The notes: a model not told the origin generated them from the letters alone. A stretch of DNA of 64,000 nucleotides from Clostridium sp. AT4 (GCF_001517625.2 NZ_LN999828.1:1194303-1258302); one strand, 5' to 3'. Positions 43,121 through 52,734 are shown, counted from the stretch's first letter. A program made the numbers and translations.

Positions 43121-43378
43121 TTATAAAATCGTCCGAAGTAATCCATTTAAAAATCCGGCAGCCTGTTTTTCGTCCGGACCATCTATCTTTAGTACAAGGT
43201 TTTCTCCCTGTCTGGCGTTCAGACTCATAAGTGCCAGCACATTTTTGCAGTTTGCCTCTCCTTTGGCGCTGGATATGGTAATCTGACTCTGATAATCTGA
43301 AGCCGCGCGGCTTAAGCTCATAGAATTTGATGCATGAAGTCCCTGTCTGTTTGAAATAACATATCTGTAGCTTATCAT
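43121..43378 (-). CDS. HPr-family phosphocarrier paralogue
   Basis: 85 residues from the ATG at 43378 (AAGGA 9 nt upstream; the frame reaches 43387). The HPr fold is clear and the phosphorylated His15 is kept in G-L-H-A, but Arg17 and Pro18 of canonical HPr are Ser and Asn, and position 46, the regulatory Ser phosphorylated by HPr kinase, is Asn (C-K-N-V-L-A-L-M-S-L). It could act in a PTS-like phosphorelay free of catabolite control. Isolated gene; no enzyme I nearby. Confidence 0.8.
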   Translation of the reverse strand: MISYRYVISNRQGLHASNSMSLSRAASDYQSQITISSAKGEANCKNVLALMSLNARQGENLVLKIDGPDEKQAAGFLNGLLRTIL

Positions 43379-43541
43379 TTTTATCATCCTTTGCGTTTTA
43401 GTGTTTAAATTAAATCTTCAATATTACAGAAATAGACGGCATTGTTGTTTGATTTTAATCTTTTATTTATGACATTATTGAAAATCTCTATCCTTATAGT
43501 AACACAATTGTCTGTTAATGACAACCATTGATTATAAACAC

Positions 43542-43570
43542 TTGACACCGGAGGAACGGACGATTAGAAT
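43542..43570 (+). promoter_or_regulatory. Promoter of the TtcA-like gene
   Basis: TTGACA, 17 nt, TAGAAT, ending 36 nt before the start codon. Confidence 0.75.
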
Positions 43571-43606
43571 AATTTGGTACAAATTTATGAAAGAAAGGAT
43601 TATAAA

Positions 43607-44344
43607 ATGAAACTCCAGCGTTTATTAAGCTTGGTCCGCCAGGCTCTCGATACATATCATATGATACAGGACGGAGATCATATTGCAGTGGGAATTTCAG
43701 GTGGAAAAGACAGTCTTGCACTGCTCTATGCGCTTCACCATTTAAGACGGTTCTATCCCCAAAAATACGATCTTACAGCCATCACTGTAGATCTGGGGCT
43801 TGGAAATCTTGACCTGGATCCGATAAGGGAACTCTGCAAAGAATTTGAAATTCCCTATTATGTGCTTCCCACAGAGATTGGAACCGTTCTCTTTGATATA
43901 CGAAAGGAATCCAATCCCTGTTCTCTCTGTGCAAAAATGCGCAAAGGCGCCTTAAATGAAAAAGCCAAAGAACTGGGATGCAATAAAATCGCCTATGCCC
44001 ATCATAAAGAGGATGTGATGGAAACAATGATGATGTCCCTTTTTTATGAAGGACGCTTTTACTGTTTTCCTCCCAACACCTATCTGGACCGGATGGATCT
44101 GACTGTAATACGTCCTATGATTTTCGTATCGGAAGCAGATGTTATCGGATTTAAAAATAAGTACCAGCTTCCAGTATGTAAAAATCCATGCCCTATGGAT
44201 GGATACACCAAACGCCAGTACATCAAAGAACTGATCCAGAAACTGCAAAAAGACAACCCCCATATTAAGGATTGTCTTTTTCGTGCTATTACAGACGGAA
44301 ATATACCCGGTTGGAGCAAAGCTGCCGATTCTGCAGATGCTTAA
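43607..44344 (+). CDS. TtcA-like tRNA thiolation protein
   Basis: 245 residues from the ATG at 43607 (AAAGGA upstream). PP-loop S-G-G-K-D-S at 31-36 binds ATP; Cys105-x-x-Cys108 and a third Cys in N-P-C-P-M-D form the Fe-S site of TtcA/TtuA-type tRNA sulfurtransferases, which thiolate a tRNA base. The exact base is not assigned. Its TAA shares four bases (TTAA) with the stop of the convergent LCP gene. Confidence 0.88.
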   Translation: MKLQRLLSLVRQALDTYHMIQDGDHIAVGISGGKDSLALLYALHHLRRFYPQKYDLTAITVDLGLGNLDLDPIRELCKEFEIPYYVLPTEIGTVLFDIRKESNPCSLCAKMRKGALNEKAKELGCNKIAYAHHKEDVMETMMMSLFYEGRFYCFPPNTYLDRMDLTVIRPMIFVSEADVIGFKNKYQLPVCKNPCPMDGYTKRQYIKELIQKLQKDNPHIKDCLFRAITDGNIPGWSKAADSADA

Positions 44345-46152
44345 ATCCCTGGTCCCTGGTTACTTACGGACTCCCCGGGCTTTGTATCTTTAGAGGCTCC
44401 CGGTAAGGCAGAGATACCGGGGCCTCCGCCCGGCTGCTGGTCTGAGGATGCCCCAGGTCCTGTACTTCCTGCTTCTCCTAAAGGCCTGGAAGTGTCCTCT
44501 TCTTCCTTTTCCTCAGAAAGCTTATTTTCCAGAGATCCCGTTTCTTTCTCTGATTCGGTTTCCTTACTGCTGCCCGATCCCCAAATTCCCGGTCTCTTCT
44601 CTTCCTCTTTTGTTGTTTCTTTTTCACTTTCCTTTATACTGATCGTTTCCCTTGTTTCTTCCGTTTCTTCTAAGCTGCTGCTCTCCTCTTCTGTTTCCGT
44701 TTCTTCTGCAGAAGTCTCCGGAATTGTCTCCTGTGGCTTTGAAGCCTCTGTTTCCTTTGGAGCATCGGCGCCGCCTGTCTTATCCTTGGAATCTGTTTTT
44801 CCGGAGCCCGAAGAAGATTTAGAGGGTGCAGCTGCTCCCTCTTCATACAGCCCTGTTTCTTCCGAAATGTGGGCACTGATCTTTTTTAATCCGGAAGATG
44901 GATGGTATGGCGTATCCTCTCCATACAGGAACTGATGCAGCTGGATCACATTACTCTCCAGAGTAGTTGCGATCACACAGTCCATTTTTCCAACCCGCTT
45001 TGTCTCCCTGGAAAAAGGAAAACCTGCCGTATCTGCAATATGAAGTTGATCAATATCCTTTACCAGAGGCAGCACATCTTCAATCCCTACACTGGTAGAA
45101 ATCTGAGGTAAAATAGCTTTTGCAAGATTAGTAAGCGTGCCTGCATCTGCCTGTCTTGCTTTTTCCAACGCCAGAGCAATCACCTTCCTTTGGCGCTCTG
45201 TACGCTGAAAATCCGTATCCATAAGCCGCAGACGGCTGTATGCTACCGCCTGAACTCCGTCTAAATGATTGGCTCCGGCCTGTTTAAGCTGCGTCGATCC
45301 AATACCCGTGGAATTGACGGTTTCTGTAATAAATCCATTGATATATTTGAACTCTGCCGGAGTAATTTCCAAATCAATACCGCCTAAAACGTTAATCGCT
45401 TCAGCCACTGCCTTCCAGTTAAAGGCAGCATAATCATCTATTTTTAGATCCAGGTTTTCTTCCAGTGCATCTACGGCCTGTTTTTGCCCGCCTTTAAAAT
45501 AAGCTTCGTTGATTTTATGGTACGTTCCCTTGGAGTCAATTTTTAAATATGTATCTCTGAATACACTGGCTAACCGTATCTCACCTGTTTCTCTGTCCAG
45601 TGTGCAGACCATCTGTACATCTGCCAGCGCTTTTTTCGTATTACCGTCACGGCTGTCTACACCAAATACAGCCACTGTCCAGATCCCTGTAGGACGATGA
45701 AGGTATAGAAAGCTTCCATATGCCGTAACCGCTAAAAGAAGGAATATCAAAAGCATCGGCCATTTTTTCTTTCTTTTACGACGTCTTTCTCTGACAGAAC
45801 TGCCTTTCGGATTGCGGCGGGATTTCTCTCCTGTCCTAAACTTATTTCGGGAACGGCTATAGGATTCTCTGTGGTTTTTGGAAAAACCTCCCGCTCTTTT
45901 CGCAGATCGTCCCTGGGATGTACCTCTTTTGGAAGACTCATCTGAAAACGGTATATCCAGTCCGTCTTCACAGCCATACTCGTCTTCAAAATAAGCGTCA
46001 TCTATGGAATCAAAGGATTCCCGTTCCCGAAAACTGCGGCCGTCATGGGAAGAAGAGGCCCTGGAGCGGGAAGGCACGTTTCCGTAAGAGCCCGTCCTCC
46101 TGCGCCTGGACTGCATTCGTAAAAGTTCATCCTCATTATCATGGTAATTCAT
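44341..46152 (-). CDS. LytR-CpsA-Psr (LCP) family protein with long tails
   Basis: 603 residues. Residues 1-130 are a basic, Arg/Ser-rich cytoplasmic region; a membrane segment follows (W-P-M-L-L-I-F-L-L-L-A-V near 133-150); the LCP domain (G-V-D-S-R-D-G, R-D-T-Y-L-K-I, the conserved Arg cluster near 305-320) spans about 155-400. The last 190 residues are low-complexity Glu/Ser/Thr/Gly/Pro. LCP enzymes transfer anionic glycopolymers to peptidoglycan outside the membrane. The acidic, Pro-rich tail probably spans the wall. Confidence 0.9.
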   Translation of the reverse strand: MNYHDNEDELLRMQSRRRRTGSYGNVPSRSRASSSHDGRSFRERESFDSIDDAYFEDEYGCEDGLDIPFSDESSKRGTSQGRSAKRAGGFSKNHRESYSRSRNKFRTGEKSRRNPKGSSVRERRRKRKKKWPMLLIFLLLAVTAYGSFLYLHRPTGIWTVAVFGVDSRDGNTKKALADVQMVCTLDRETGEIRLASVFRDTYLKIDSKGTYHKINEAYFKGGQKQAVDALEENLDLKIDDYAAFNWKAVAEAINVLGGIDLEITPAEFKYINGFITETVNSTGIGSTQLKQAGANHLDGVQAVAYSRLRLMDTDFQRTERQRKVIALALEKARQADAGTLTNLAKAILPQISTSVGIEDVLPLVKDIDQLHIADTAGFPFSRETKRVGKMDCVIATTLESNVIQLHQFLYGEDTPYHPSSGLKKISAHISEETGLYEEGAAAPSKSSSGSGKTDSKDKTGGADAPKETEASKPQETIPETSAEETETEEESSSLEETEETRETISIKESEKETTKEEEKRPGIWGSGSSKETESEKETGSLENKLSEEKEEEDTSRPLGEAGSTGPGASSDQQPGGGPGISALPGASKDTKPGESVSNQGPGI

Positions 46153-46282
46153 GGATTTTCACCTCTGTTTCATTTTCTTTCATAACAGCTATTCTACCAC
46201 AGGAAAACAGATAAATACAGCTGTAAAGTCTTACGGAATCATTAAATCTGATTCATTGTCCACTGATGGTAAAATTTGTAAA

Positions 46283-46350
46283 TATAAAAAATATCCCCTT
46301 TCAGACAGACAGATGAAATACCAAAAAACTGCTGCCAGAAAGGGGCATAT
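46283..46350 (-). terminator. Terminator after the cytidylate-kinase-like gene
   Basis: On the minus strand ATATGCCCCTTTC pairs with GAAAGGGGATAT around a long loop, followed by a T run into the LCP upstream region. Confidence 0.65.
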
Positions 46351-46380
46351 CAAAAACTTCATAAATTATCGTGATTGAAA

Positions 46381-47019
46381 TTACTTCTGATCCTTCCATT
46401 GCTGTTTCAGCTTTGCAAAGGCCATAATAGCCTCTACAGCACCATCAGGACCTACCGAACTGCTGTTTAAACACAGATCATAGCTTCTGGGATCACCCCA
46501 GCGCTTGTTGGAATAATAGTTATAATAGCTGGATCTCTTCTTATCTGTCTTTACAATAACCTCTTTTGCTTTGGAATCATCCAGGTTATACAGCGTCTTA
46601 ATCCGCTCCAGCTTATCTTTTTCATCGCCCGCGATAAATACGTTCAAAACATTGGGATAATCTTCCAGGGCATAATCTGCGCATCGTCCAATGATCACAC
46701 AAGACTGTTCATCTGCCAGATGCTTGATCGCATCAAACTGCGCAAGAAAGATTTTGTGATTAATAGGCATATCCGAGTATCCTGCGGCTGTATAGCCCAT
46801 AGAATAAGAATCCATCACCAAAGAATATAAAAAGCTGCTGGTAGGACGTTCATCGTGCTTTTCAAATAATTCCTGACAGAGGCCGCTATGCTTTGCTGCC
46901 TTTGAAAGAAGCTCTTTGTCATAGCATTTCACTCCCATCTTTTCCGCCAGCTTTTCTCCGATCAATTTTCCGCCGCTGCCGCACTGTCTGCCGATCGTAA
47001 TAACAAGATTTCCTGACAT
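46381..47019 (-). CDS. Cytidylate kinase-like family protein
   Basis: 212 residues from the ATG at 47019 (AAAGGGG 8 nt upstream; the frame extends to 47100). N-terminal P-loop I-G-R-Q-C-G-S-G-G-K near 8-17 and the C-I-I-G-R-C-A-D-Y-A-L segment are those of the cytidylate kinase-like (CMPK-2-like) family of Clostridia. Nucleotide specificity is unknown; canonical Cmk lacks the insert seen here. Monocistronic. Confidence 0.85.
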   Translation of the reverse strand: MSGNLVITIGRQCGSGGKLIGEKLAEKMGVKCYDKELLSKAAKHSGLCQELFEKHDERPTSSFLYSLVMDSYSMGYTAAGYSDMPINHKIFLAQFDAIKHLADEQSCVIIGRCADYALEDYPNVLNVFIAGDEKDKLERIKTLYNLDDSKAKEVIVKTDKKRSSYYNYYSNKRWGDPRSYDLCLNSSSVGPDGAVEAIMAFAKLKQQWKDQK

Positions 47020-47154
47020 TCTGCATACCCCTTTCTCTGGCCTCACAGCAGGAACCAAGCTGTTCCCTGCTCTCTCTGCCATATTTGTATTATAACTCAA
47101 AAATTCAGAAAAGTATATAGAAATATACAGAAAATTCTATTTTAAAAGCACATT

Positions 47155-47193
47155 ATTAGACAAGAGTGATAAAATCCACTAATTGTGTCTAAT
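47155..47193 (-). terminator. Hairpin after rluD, weak terminator
   Basis: ATTAGACA pairs with TGTCTAAT around an inner AGTG/CACT pairing, but only a short T run follows. Confidence 0.4.
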
Positions 47194-48104
47194 TAATTCA
47201 GAGTCTTAAGCAGATTTTCAAAGTAATCTGGAAGGGGGGCGGAAAATTCCATATAAAGACCTGTTCTGGGATGAATGAATCCAAGGACACCTGCATGGAG
47301 TGTCTGACCTTTAAGACCGGAAATCGGACATTTAGCCGGGCCATAAACGGCGTCTCCCAAAAGAGGATGATGAATGCTGGCCATATGAACACGAATCTGG
47401 TGGGTACGTCCTGTTTCCAGTCTGCATTCTACGTGAGTAAACTGCCTGAAACGTTTTAATACATGATAGTGGGTCACTGCTGATTTTCCCTTGTCATAGT
47501 TGATGCTCATCTTTTTCCGTTCCACCGGATGGCGGCCAATGGGAGCGTCAATCGTTCCCTCCTCTTCTTTTATGACGCCATGAACGATCGCCTGATAGCG
47601 CCTGGTAATAGAGTGTTCTTTTAACTGAGCCGCAATCGAATTATGTGCCATATCGTTTTTACATACGATCAATACGCCGGTTGTATCCATATCAATCCTG
47701 TGTACGATCCCCGGACGCATGACTCCATTGATACCGGAAAGCTGCCCGCGGCAATGATCCATCAGTCCATTGACCAATGTATGGGAATAATGGCCTGCGG
47801 CGGGGTGGACAACCATTCCCTTTGGCTTATTGATCAGGATCACATCCTGATCTTCATATAGAATGTCCAGTTCCATATGCTCCGGCTCTATTTCTGGTTC
47901 CACCGCTTCTGGAATATCCATGGAAAGAATATCCTCATCTTCTACCACATAGCTTGCTTTTACCGGCTTTCCGTTTACCAGGATCCGTCCGTCCTTTAAA
48001 AGCTTCTGGATGTAGGAGCGGCTCAGCTGTCCGGCAGCTTCGGCCAGATATTTATCAATACGCAGACCGCCTTCCTGGTCGCCTACACAGATTTCCTGTT
48101 TCAC
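47193..48104 (-). CDS. rluD: RluD-family 23S rRNA pseudouridine synthase
   Basis: 303 residues. N-terminal S4 RNA-binding domain (R-I-D-K-Y-L-A-E, then I-L-V-N-G-K near 45), catalytic Asp in H-R-I-D-M-D-T-T-G near 136-144 and the R-T-H-Q-I-R-V-H motif near 233. Makes pseudouridines in helix 69 or similar. Overlaps lspA by 4 nt, the conserved lspA-rluD order of Firmicutes. Confidence 0.92.
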   Translation of the reverse strand: MKQEICVGDQEGGLRIDKYLAEAAGQLSRSYIQKLLKDGRILVNGKPVKASYVVEDEDILSMDIPEAVEPEIEPEHMELDILYEDQDVILINKPKGMVVHPAAGHYSHTLVNGLMDHCRGQLSGINGVMRPGIVHRIDMDTTGVLIVCKNDMAHNSIAAQLKEHSITRRYQAIVHGVIKEEEGTIDAPIGRHPVERKKMSINYDKGKSAVTHYHVLKRFRQFTHVECRLETGRTHQIRVHMASIHHPLLGDAVYGPAKCPISGLKGQTLHAGVLGFIHPRTGLYMEFSAPLPDYFENLLKTLN

Positions 48105-48634
48105 TGCGTTTTCTCCTTTCCATGAGCCTTTCCGGGCTGGAAGCAGTCCAAATCTTCATCATCATAATAAAAAAGCACTAAAAGCACCAGTCCTGCTGCC
48201 GCTATGGTAACGTAGCAGTCTGCCACATTAAATACGGGAAAATCAATCAGGCGAAAGTAAAGAAAATCAACCACATAATTCTGGGTCATCCTGTCGATCA
48301 TATTGCCGACTGCCCCTGCGGCTACCAGCATCAGGCATACTGCTAACGGACGATATTTCGGTGTTTCCGGCATCCGACACATCATATACAGGATTGCTGC
48401 CAATACGGCTATTCCGATCAGGAAGAAAAAAAACTGACGGTTCTGCAGCATTCCAAAGGCGGCACCTCTGTTTTCAAGATAGGAAAATTCAAATACGCCT
48501 TTTATTACGGCTACCGGCTCCTGGTTCTTAAGAAACCGAACCGCCAGCCCTTTTGTCCACTGATCCAGCCCCACAAGAATCAAAAAACCGATTAAGAAGC
48601 TTACCAGAAGGGATCGTTTTTGTCTGCTCATCAT
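48101..48634 (-). CDS. lspA: Lipoprotein signal peptidase LspA
   Basis: 177 residues with four membrane segments. The catalytic Asp pair lies in N-M-I-D-R and F-N-V-A-D; N-R-G-A-A-F-G near 57 is also conserved. Cleaves prolipoproteins after lipidation. A lipoprotein substrate is encoded within this window (the D,D-carboxypeptidase). AAGGAG precedes the start. Confidence 0.95.
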   Translation of the reverse strand: MMSRQKRSLLVSFLIGFLILVGLDQWTKGLAVRFLKNQEPVAVIKGVFEFSYLENRGAAFGMLQNRQFFFFLIGIAVLAAILYMMCRMPETPKYRPLAVCLMLVAAGAVGNMIDRMTQNYVVDFLYFRLIDFPVFNVADCYVTIAAAGLVLLVLFYYDDEDLDCFQPGKAHGKEKTQ

Positions 48635-48688
48635 TGTTACTCCTTCATATCAATCGTATTTCTGCCCCGGTCAAAGGCATAATCTTTT

Positions 48689-49777
48689 TTACAGGGAAAC
48701 AGCCTCAAAACCGGCACGGATTTCATCCTCTGAAAGGGAATGATCCACATAAGCATCTCCGATTCCATTTAAAAGGACAAATTTCACCCTTCCTGCTTCC
48801 ATCTTCTTATCACTCTTTGTAGCCTCAAATACTTCCTTCCAGATCAGGCCATCTACAGTAGTTGGAAGTTCAAAGGACGCCATCGTATGTTTAATATCAT
48901 CTGCTTCCGTTTCACTCAAAGTACCCTTTAAACAGCTGATACGGGCTGCTGCCACACAACCCAGGCCGACACAGTGGCCGTGAAGCATAGTAAAATTCTT
49001 TAACTTTTCCACAGCGTGGCCCAATGTGTGGCCAAAGTTTAAATATGCCCGTTCTCCCTGCTCTGTAGGGTCTTTTTCCACCACTGCTTTTTTTATCTCA
49101 TTGCTCCGAAAGACCATCTGCCGGCATGTCGTAAGATCACGGGCCATCACCGCATCACGATGTTCCTTTAACCACTCATAGTATGCCTTATCCTGAATCA
49201 GTCCATGCTTTATCACCTCTCCCATTCCGGAAGAAAACTGTTCCGCAGGAAGCGTCAAAAGTGTTTCCAGATTGGTATATACCAGTCTGGGCATATGAAA
49301 GGCACCCACCATATTTTTGTAATCCGCAAAGTCCACCCCCGTTTTTCCTCCGATGCTGGAATCCACCTGAGACAGCAGTGTGGTGGGGATCTGGATGAAG
49401 TCGATTCCTCTCAGATAAGTGGCAGCAGCAAACCCGCAGAGATCTCCTGTCACGCCTCCTCCCAGAGCTGCCAGCATATCTTTTCGGTCAAAATGCTCTA
49501 AAATCAGATGTTCATAAAGCATCCGAACCGTATCCAGGTTTTTATGTTCTTCACCTGCTGGAAAAATAAAAACAGAAACCATGCTGCAGCATTGGCTTAG
49601 GATTTCTTTTACCTTGTCCAGATAAAGGAATGCCACATTAGAATCTGTAACAATACATATTTTGCGCTTTTCCAGATGAAATGCCGCCAGTTCCTCCTTC
49701 AGTCCTTCAAAGGATGTTTCCATACAAATATCATAAATGGGATCTCCATCCCTGCAAACCGTCAAACGTTCCTTCAT
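48689..49777 (-). CDS. aroB: 3-dehydroquinate synthase
   Basis: 362 residues, normal length. NAD-binding G-G-G-V-T-G-D near 104, metal ligands in the G-E-V-I-K-H-G-L and N-F-G-H-T-L-G-H-A-V-E segments. Second step of the shikimate pathway. Located upstream of lspA in the leftward transcription order, 54 nt away, probably same transcript. Confidence 0.95.
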   Translation of the reverse strand: MKERLTVCRDGDPIYDICMETSFEGLKEELAAFHLEKRKICIVTDSNVAFLYLDKVKEILSQCCSMVSVFIFPAGEEHKNLDTVRMLYEHLILEHFDRKDMLAALGGGVTGDLCGFAAATYLRGIDFIQIPTTLLSQVDSSIGGKTGVDFADYKNMVGAFHMPRLVYTNLETLLTLPAEQFSSGMGEVIKHGLIQDKAYYEWLKEHRDAVMARDLTTCRQMVFRSNEIKKAVVEKDPTEQGERAYLNFGHTLGHAVEKLKNFTMLHGHCVGLGCVAAARISCLKGTLSETEADDIKHTMASFELPTTVDGLIWKEVFEATKSDKKMEAGRVKFVLLNGIGDAYVDHSLSEDEIRAGFEAVSL

Positions 49778-49824
49778 ACGTCAAGTTCCTCCTGATCTGT
49801 CTGAATTTTGTGTAGTATGAACAG

Positions 49825-49877
49825 AAAAACGGGGGCTGCTGCAGGAAATAAAATTCTCCCAGTGGCAGCAGCCTCCG
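49825..49877 (-). terminator. Terminator after sepF
   Basis: On the minus strand CGGAGGCTGCTGC pairs with GCAGCAGCCCCCG, followed by T5. Confidence 0.8.
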
Positions 49878-49898
49878 CAAATCCTGTCCCTATGTAGT

Positions 49899-50420
49899 TT
49901 AAATGTGAATGGTCATACCTGCCATCTCCATACCGGACACATCACCGGCTGCCAGCATGTCCTGAAAATCACCGGACAGCTCCACAGAATTAGGGGTTAC
50001 AATGAAAATATAGTTGGAAATTCTCTGAAGATTGCCATCCATGGAATAAGCAGCTCCGGATACGAAATCAATGATCCTCTGTGCTACCTCCATGTGGATT
50101 CCTTCCATATTAAGAACCACTGCTTTTCCAGATAAAAGGTAATTACAGATATCCTTGGAACTGTCCATAGAGGTAGGCTTTACCATCGTAACCTCCATAC
50201 CGGAACGGCGCATGGGAACCACCTTTGGCGTAGGACGTCCCAGAAAACGGGATTTGTCCTGAGGTTCATCGTAATACTCTTCATCATCCGCAGTATTCTT
50301 CCTTGAGAAAAAGCTCTTTTTAGGCGGCTCATCTTCAAAGTCATCGTCCAGGTAGTAATCCTCACCCTCCTCTTCAGGATTTAATCGCATGGTATCCATC
50401 AACTTACCTAACAGACTCAT
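49899..50420 (-). CDS. sepF: Cell division protein SepF
   Basis: 173 residues. An N-terminal membrane-binding helix (M-S-L-L-G-K-L-M-D-T-M), an acidic linker (to about 80) and the conserved core (D-I-C-N-Y-L-L-S-G-K-A-V-V-L-N-M-E-G). Bundles FtsZ filaments at the septum. Lies after yggS and before a terminator, the usual ylm-cluster order. Confidence 0.95.
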   Translation of the reverse strand: MSLLGKLMDTMRLNPEEEGEDYYLDDDFEDEPPKKSFFSRKNTADDEEYYDEPQDKSRFLGRPTPKVVPMRRSGMEVTMVKPTSMDSSKDICNYLLSGKAVVLNMEGIHMEVAQRIIDFVSGAAYSMDGNLQRISNYIFIVTPNSVELSGDFQDMLAAGDVSGMEMAGMTIHI

Positions 50421-50455
50421 TTTACTCTCTCCATTTCCTCTCTATCAACGCTGCC

Positions 50456-51157
50456 TTACACAGCGCCGTAATGCCGCTCACCAAAAATACCGGTGCCGAC
50501 CCTTACCATGGTAGCGCCTTCCTCAACAGCGACCTCATAATCTCCGGTCATACCCATAGAAAGCACATCCATAGTAACATTATCAATGTTTTTCCTACCT
50601 ATGTCAACAGCAAATTCATATAATTTTTTAAAAATTCCCCGATTTTCCTCTGGATTCTCAACAAATGGCGCAATTGTCATCAATCCGCGGATATGCACAT
50701 GAGGGAAGGTGCTGATCTCCCGTATGGCCGCCTCGGCATCTTCCATAAAAAAGCCATATTTGCTCTCTTCTTTTGCCACATTGATTTCCAAAAGAATATC
50801 CACTTCCATATTCTTTTTTGCAGCCTCCTCCTCAATCTGTCTGGCAAGGCGCAGGGAATCCACAGAATGGATCAGGACGGCCTTTCCCAAAACCTGATGA
50901 ACCTTGTTGCGCTGCAGATGTCCGATCATATGCCAGCGCACATCATCAGGAAGGCTGCCATATTTTGCCTGGATCTCCTGAACCTTATTTTCACCAAAAT
51001 CCCTGGCTCCTCCCTCATAAGCTTCCTCAAGCATGGGAACAGGTTTTGTCTTGCTTACCGCAATAAGCGTTACCTCGGACGCATCTCTTCCCGCTCTTTG
51101 GCAGGCCTCCTCGATACGCCTTCTTACTATTTCCAGATTGTCTCTTATCTCTGACAT
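50456..51157 (-). CDS. yggS: YggS-family PLP homeostasis protein
   Basis: 233 residues from the ATG at 51157 (GGAGGA 7 nt upstream; a longer frame reaches 51259). PLP lysine in I-A-V-S-K-T-K, then F-G-E-N-K-V-Q-E and W-H-M-I-G-H-L-Q-R-N-K. Single-domain PLP-binding protein that keeps free PLP in balance. Adjacent to sepF, as in most Firmicutes. Confidence 0.95.
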   Translation of the reverse strand: MSEIRDNLEIVRRRIEEACQRAGRDASEVTLIAVSKTKPVPMLEEAYEGGARDFGENKVQEIQAKYGSLPDDVRWHMIGHLQRNKVHQVLGKAVLIHSVDSLRLARQIEEEAAKKNMEVDILLEINVAKEESKYGFFMEDAEAAIREISTFPHVHIRGLMTIAPFVENPEENRGIFKKLYEFAVDIGRKNIDNVTMDVLSMGMTGDYEVAVEEGATMVRVGTGIFGERHYGAV

Positions 51158-51200
51158 CGTTTCATCCTCCTCTGTCAAATCCTGATTTAAAACAGCGATC

Positions 51201-52607
51201 CTATTGATACAGGATCTGGCCTTCCGTAACCAGAGAGGCATCCAGCACAATATGGTCATATACAGACAAACCGTAGCTTGCTCCTTTTTTTATGGTATAG
51301 TATTCGCTGTTGGAATCCAGAATTTCAATTTCTTTAAATACGGTATATCCCTTGTTAATGTTAAAAACACCCTTTAAAGCCCTGGTACTTCCCACCTGGA
51401 ACCGCTCCTGGGAATCAGGCTTTACAATATAGTCGCCGGATTTTAAGGGGCCGTCCTCCTGAACAGCAATATAATAAAATTCTTCATCATCAAAGCCGAT
51501 TTCTATAGGGGTAAAGACAGCTGTTGTTCCATTTGCATCATAGATTTCTTTATTTACACCGCTGTCTGTACTGTCCCCGCCCTGAGTGACAAAATCTCTT
51601 GGGATCTGATAGAAATTTTTCTCAGTTACTGCACTGACAGGGATTTTAAGCCCCTTTGCCTGATCCTGGCGAATCTCAAAATTCACAAAACGGTCTGTGA
51701 TAAACTGTGCCATGTATTTATTAAAATCCAGCTTACCGAAAACAGAGCCGTCCTTTCCCGTAAAAATGGAAAAAGAAGCGGTGGTTTCAATACTGTGATC
51801 CTTAAATTCCACCTCAAGCGAGGACTTGTCCCCATAGAGGGCCCTGTCCTCCTCTGTAAGAGGGAATACAACCGACCAGTTTTCAGAAGTTGCAATCTTA
51901 TAGGCAGGTGTTCCGCTCTCGATCAGATCTCCTGATTTATGAAAGGTTTTCGTATAGGCAGACCGGTCAAAAGATGCCGTCTCCACTTCCTCAGGCTTAA
52001 GACTTTCATAGGAATCAAAGCCATAGGATACCACACCTGACTGAAGCGATACCACCTGTTCAAAGACAATGCCGGATTCCCTGGCAATCTGATCCAGCTG
52101 ATCCAGAGCACTGAAGCTGGAATACTCCATCACTGCCGCTTCCAGGGTATAACGGGCATCATAAATCGCCCCGAAATCCTCGTCCGAACGGCTGGTAACA
52201 AAGGAGGACAGCTGTTTTTTTAAATCAGCCAGGTTTTCATCACTGAGCGTCTGATTCTCAACCCCATGCTCCTTTAAAAGGGAATCCAGGCGGCCGGTTT
52301 CGTCCAGAGAATAAACCCTGGAACCTACGGAGGCACGTTTGCCTTCCTGTAGGTAATAGTTGATATACCCGCTGTTATCCGCATTATAGACTTGTTCTTC
52401 TCTCAGGATCAGTCCTGTGTAGGGACGGTCATTTACAATACCGCCTTCTGACACCTCATAAAACTGGATTTTTTCATGTCCCATATAGATAAAAATATTG
52501 ATCAGAAGATACAGAAAGATAACACCGAATATCAGCTTGCCGATATCATTGCGTGGCCGCCGGTAAGGAATGATCTTTCTGTTTTTTCTGTGCTTTTTAC
52601 TGGCCAT
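51201..52607 (-). CDS. HlyD-like membrane protein of the sepF cluster
   Basis: 468 residues from the ATG at 52607 (AAGGAG 11 nt upstream). A basic N-terminus (K-K-H-R-K-N-R-K), one membrane segment near 24-43, and a long extracytoplasmic part with a barrel-sandwich-like beginning (V-Y-N-A-D-N-S-G-Y-I-N-Y-Y near 74) and beta-rich end. Annotated in relatives as HlyD-family adaptor, but no ABC or RND partner is adjacent; always near yggS-sepF in Lachnospiraceae to my knowledge. A division or envelope role is inferred. Confidence 0.7.
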   Translation of the reverse strand: MASKKHRKNRKIIPYRRPRNDIGKLIFGVIFLYLLINIFIYMGHEKIQFYEVSEGGIVNDRPYTGLILREEQVYNADNSGYINYYLQEGKRASVGSRVYSLDETGRLDSLLKEHGVENQTLSDENLADLKKQLSSFVTSRSDEDFGAIYDARYTLEAAVMEYSSFSALDQLDQIARESGIVFEQVVSLQSGVVSYGFDSYESLKPEEVETASFDRSAYTKTFHKSGDLIESGTPAYKIATSENWSVVFPLTEEDRALYGDKSSLEVEFKDHSIETTASFSIFTGKDGSVFGKLDFNKYMAQFITDRFVNFEIRQDQAKGLKIPVSAVTEKNFYQIPRDFVTQGGDSTDSGVNKEIYDANGTTAVFTPIEIGFDDEEFYYIAVQEDGPLKSGDYIVKPDSQERFQVGSTRALKGVFNINKGYTVFKEIEILDSNSEYYTIKKGASYGLSVYDHIVLDASLVTEGQILYQ

Positions 52608-52641
52608 GAATAACGGCTCTCCTTTTAAAGTCTTGTTTCGT

Positions 52642-52695
52642 AAAAAAGCTGCCCTCCGCACCAGGCGTACTTCAAAACCTCGTGCGGCAGGCAGC
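52642..52695 (-). terminator. Terminator after the P-loop protein gene
   Basis: On the minus strand GCTGCCTGCCGCAC pairs with GTGCGGAGGGCAGC, one mismatch, then T6. Confidence 0.8.
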
Positions 52696-52734
52696 CTAAG
52701 TTCTGTCTGCTATTTTATCACAGAATATGTATCA

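Noticed and set aside
44448-44935. Plus-strand Ser/Pro-rich frames opposite the LCP tail
   Set aside because: Mirror of the low-complexity Glu/Ser coding tail of the LCP gene.
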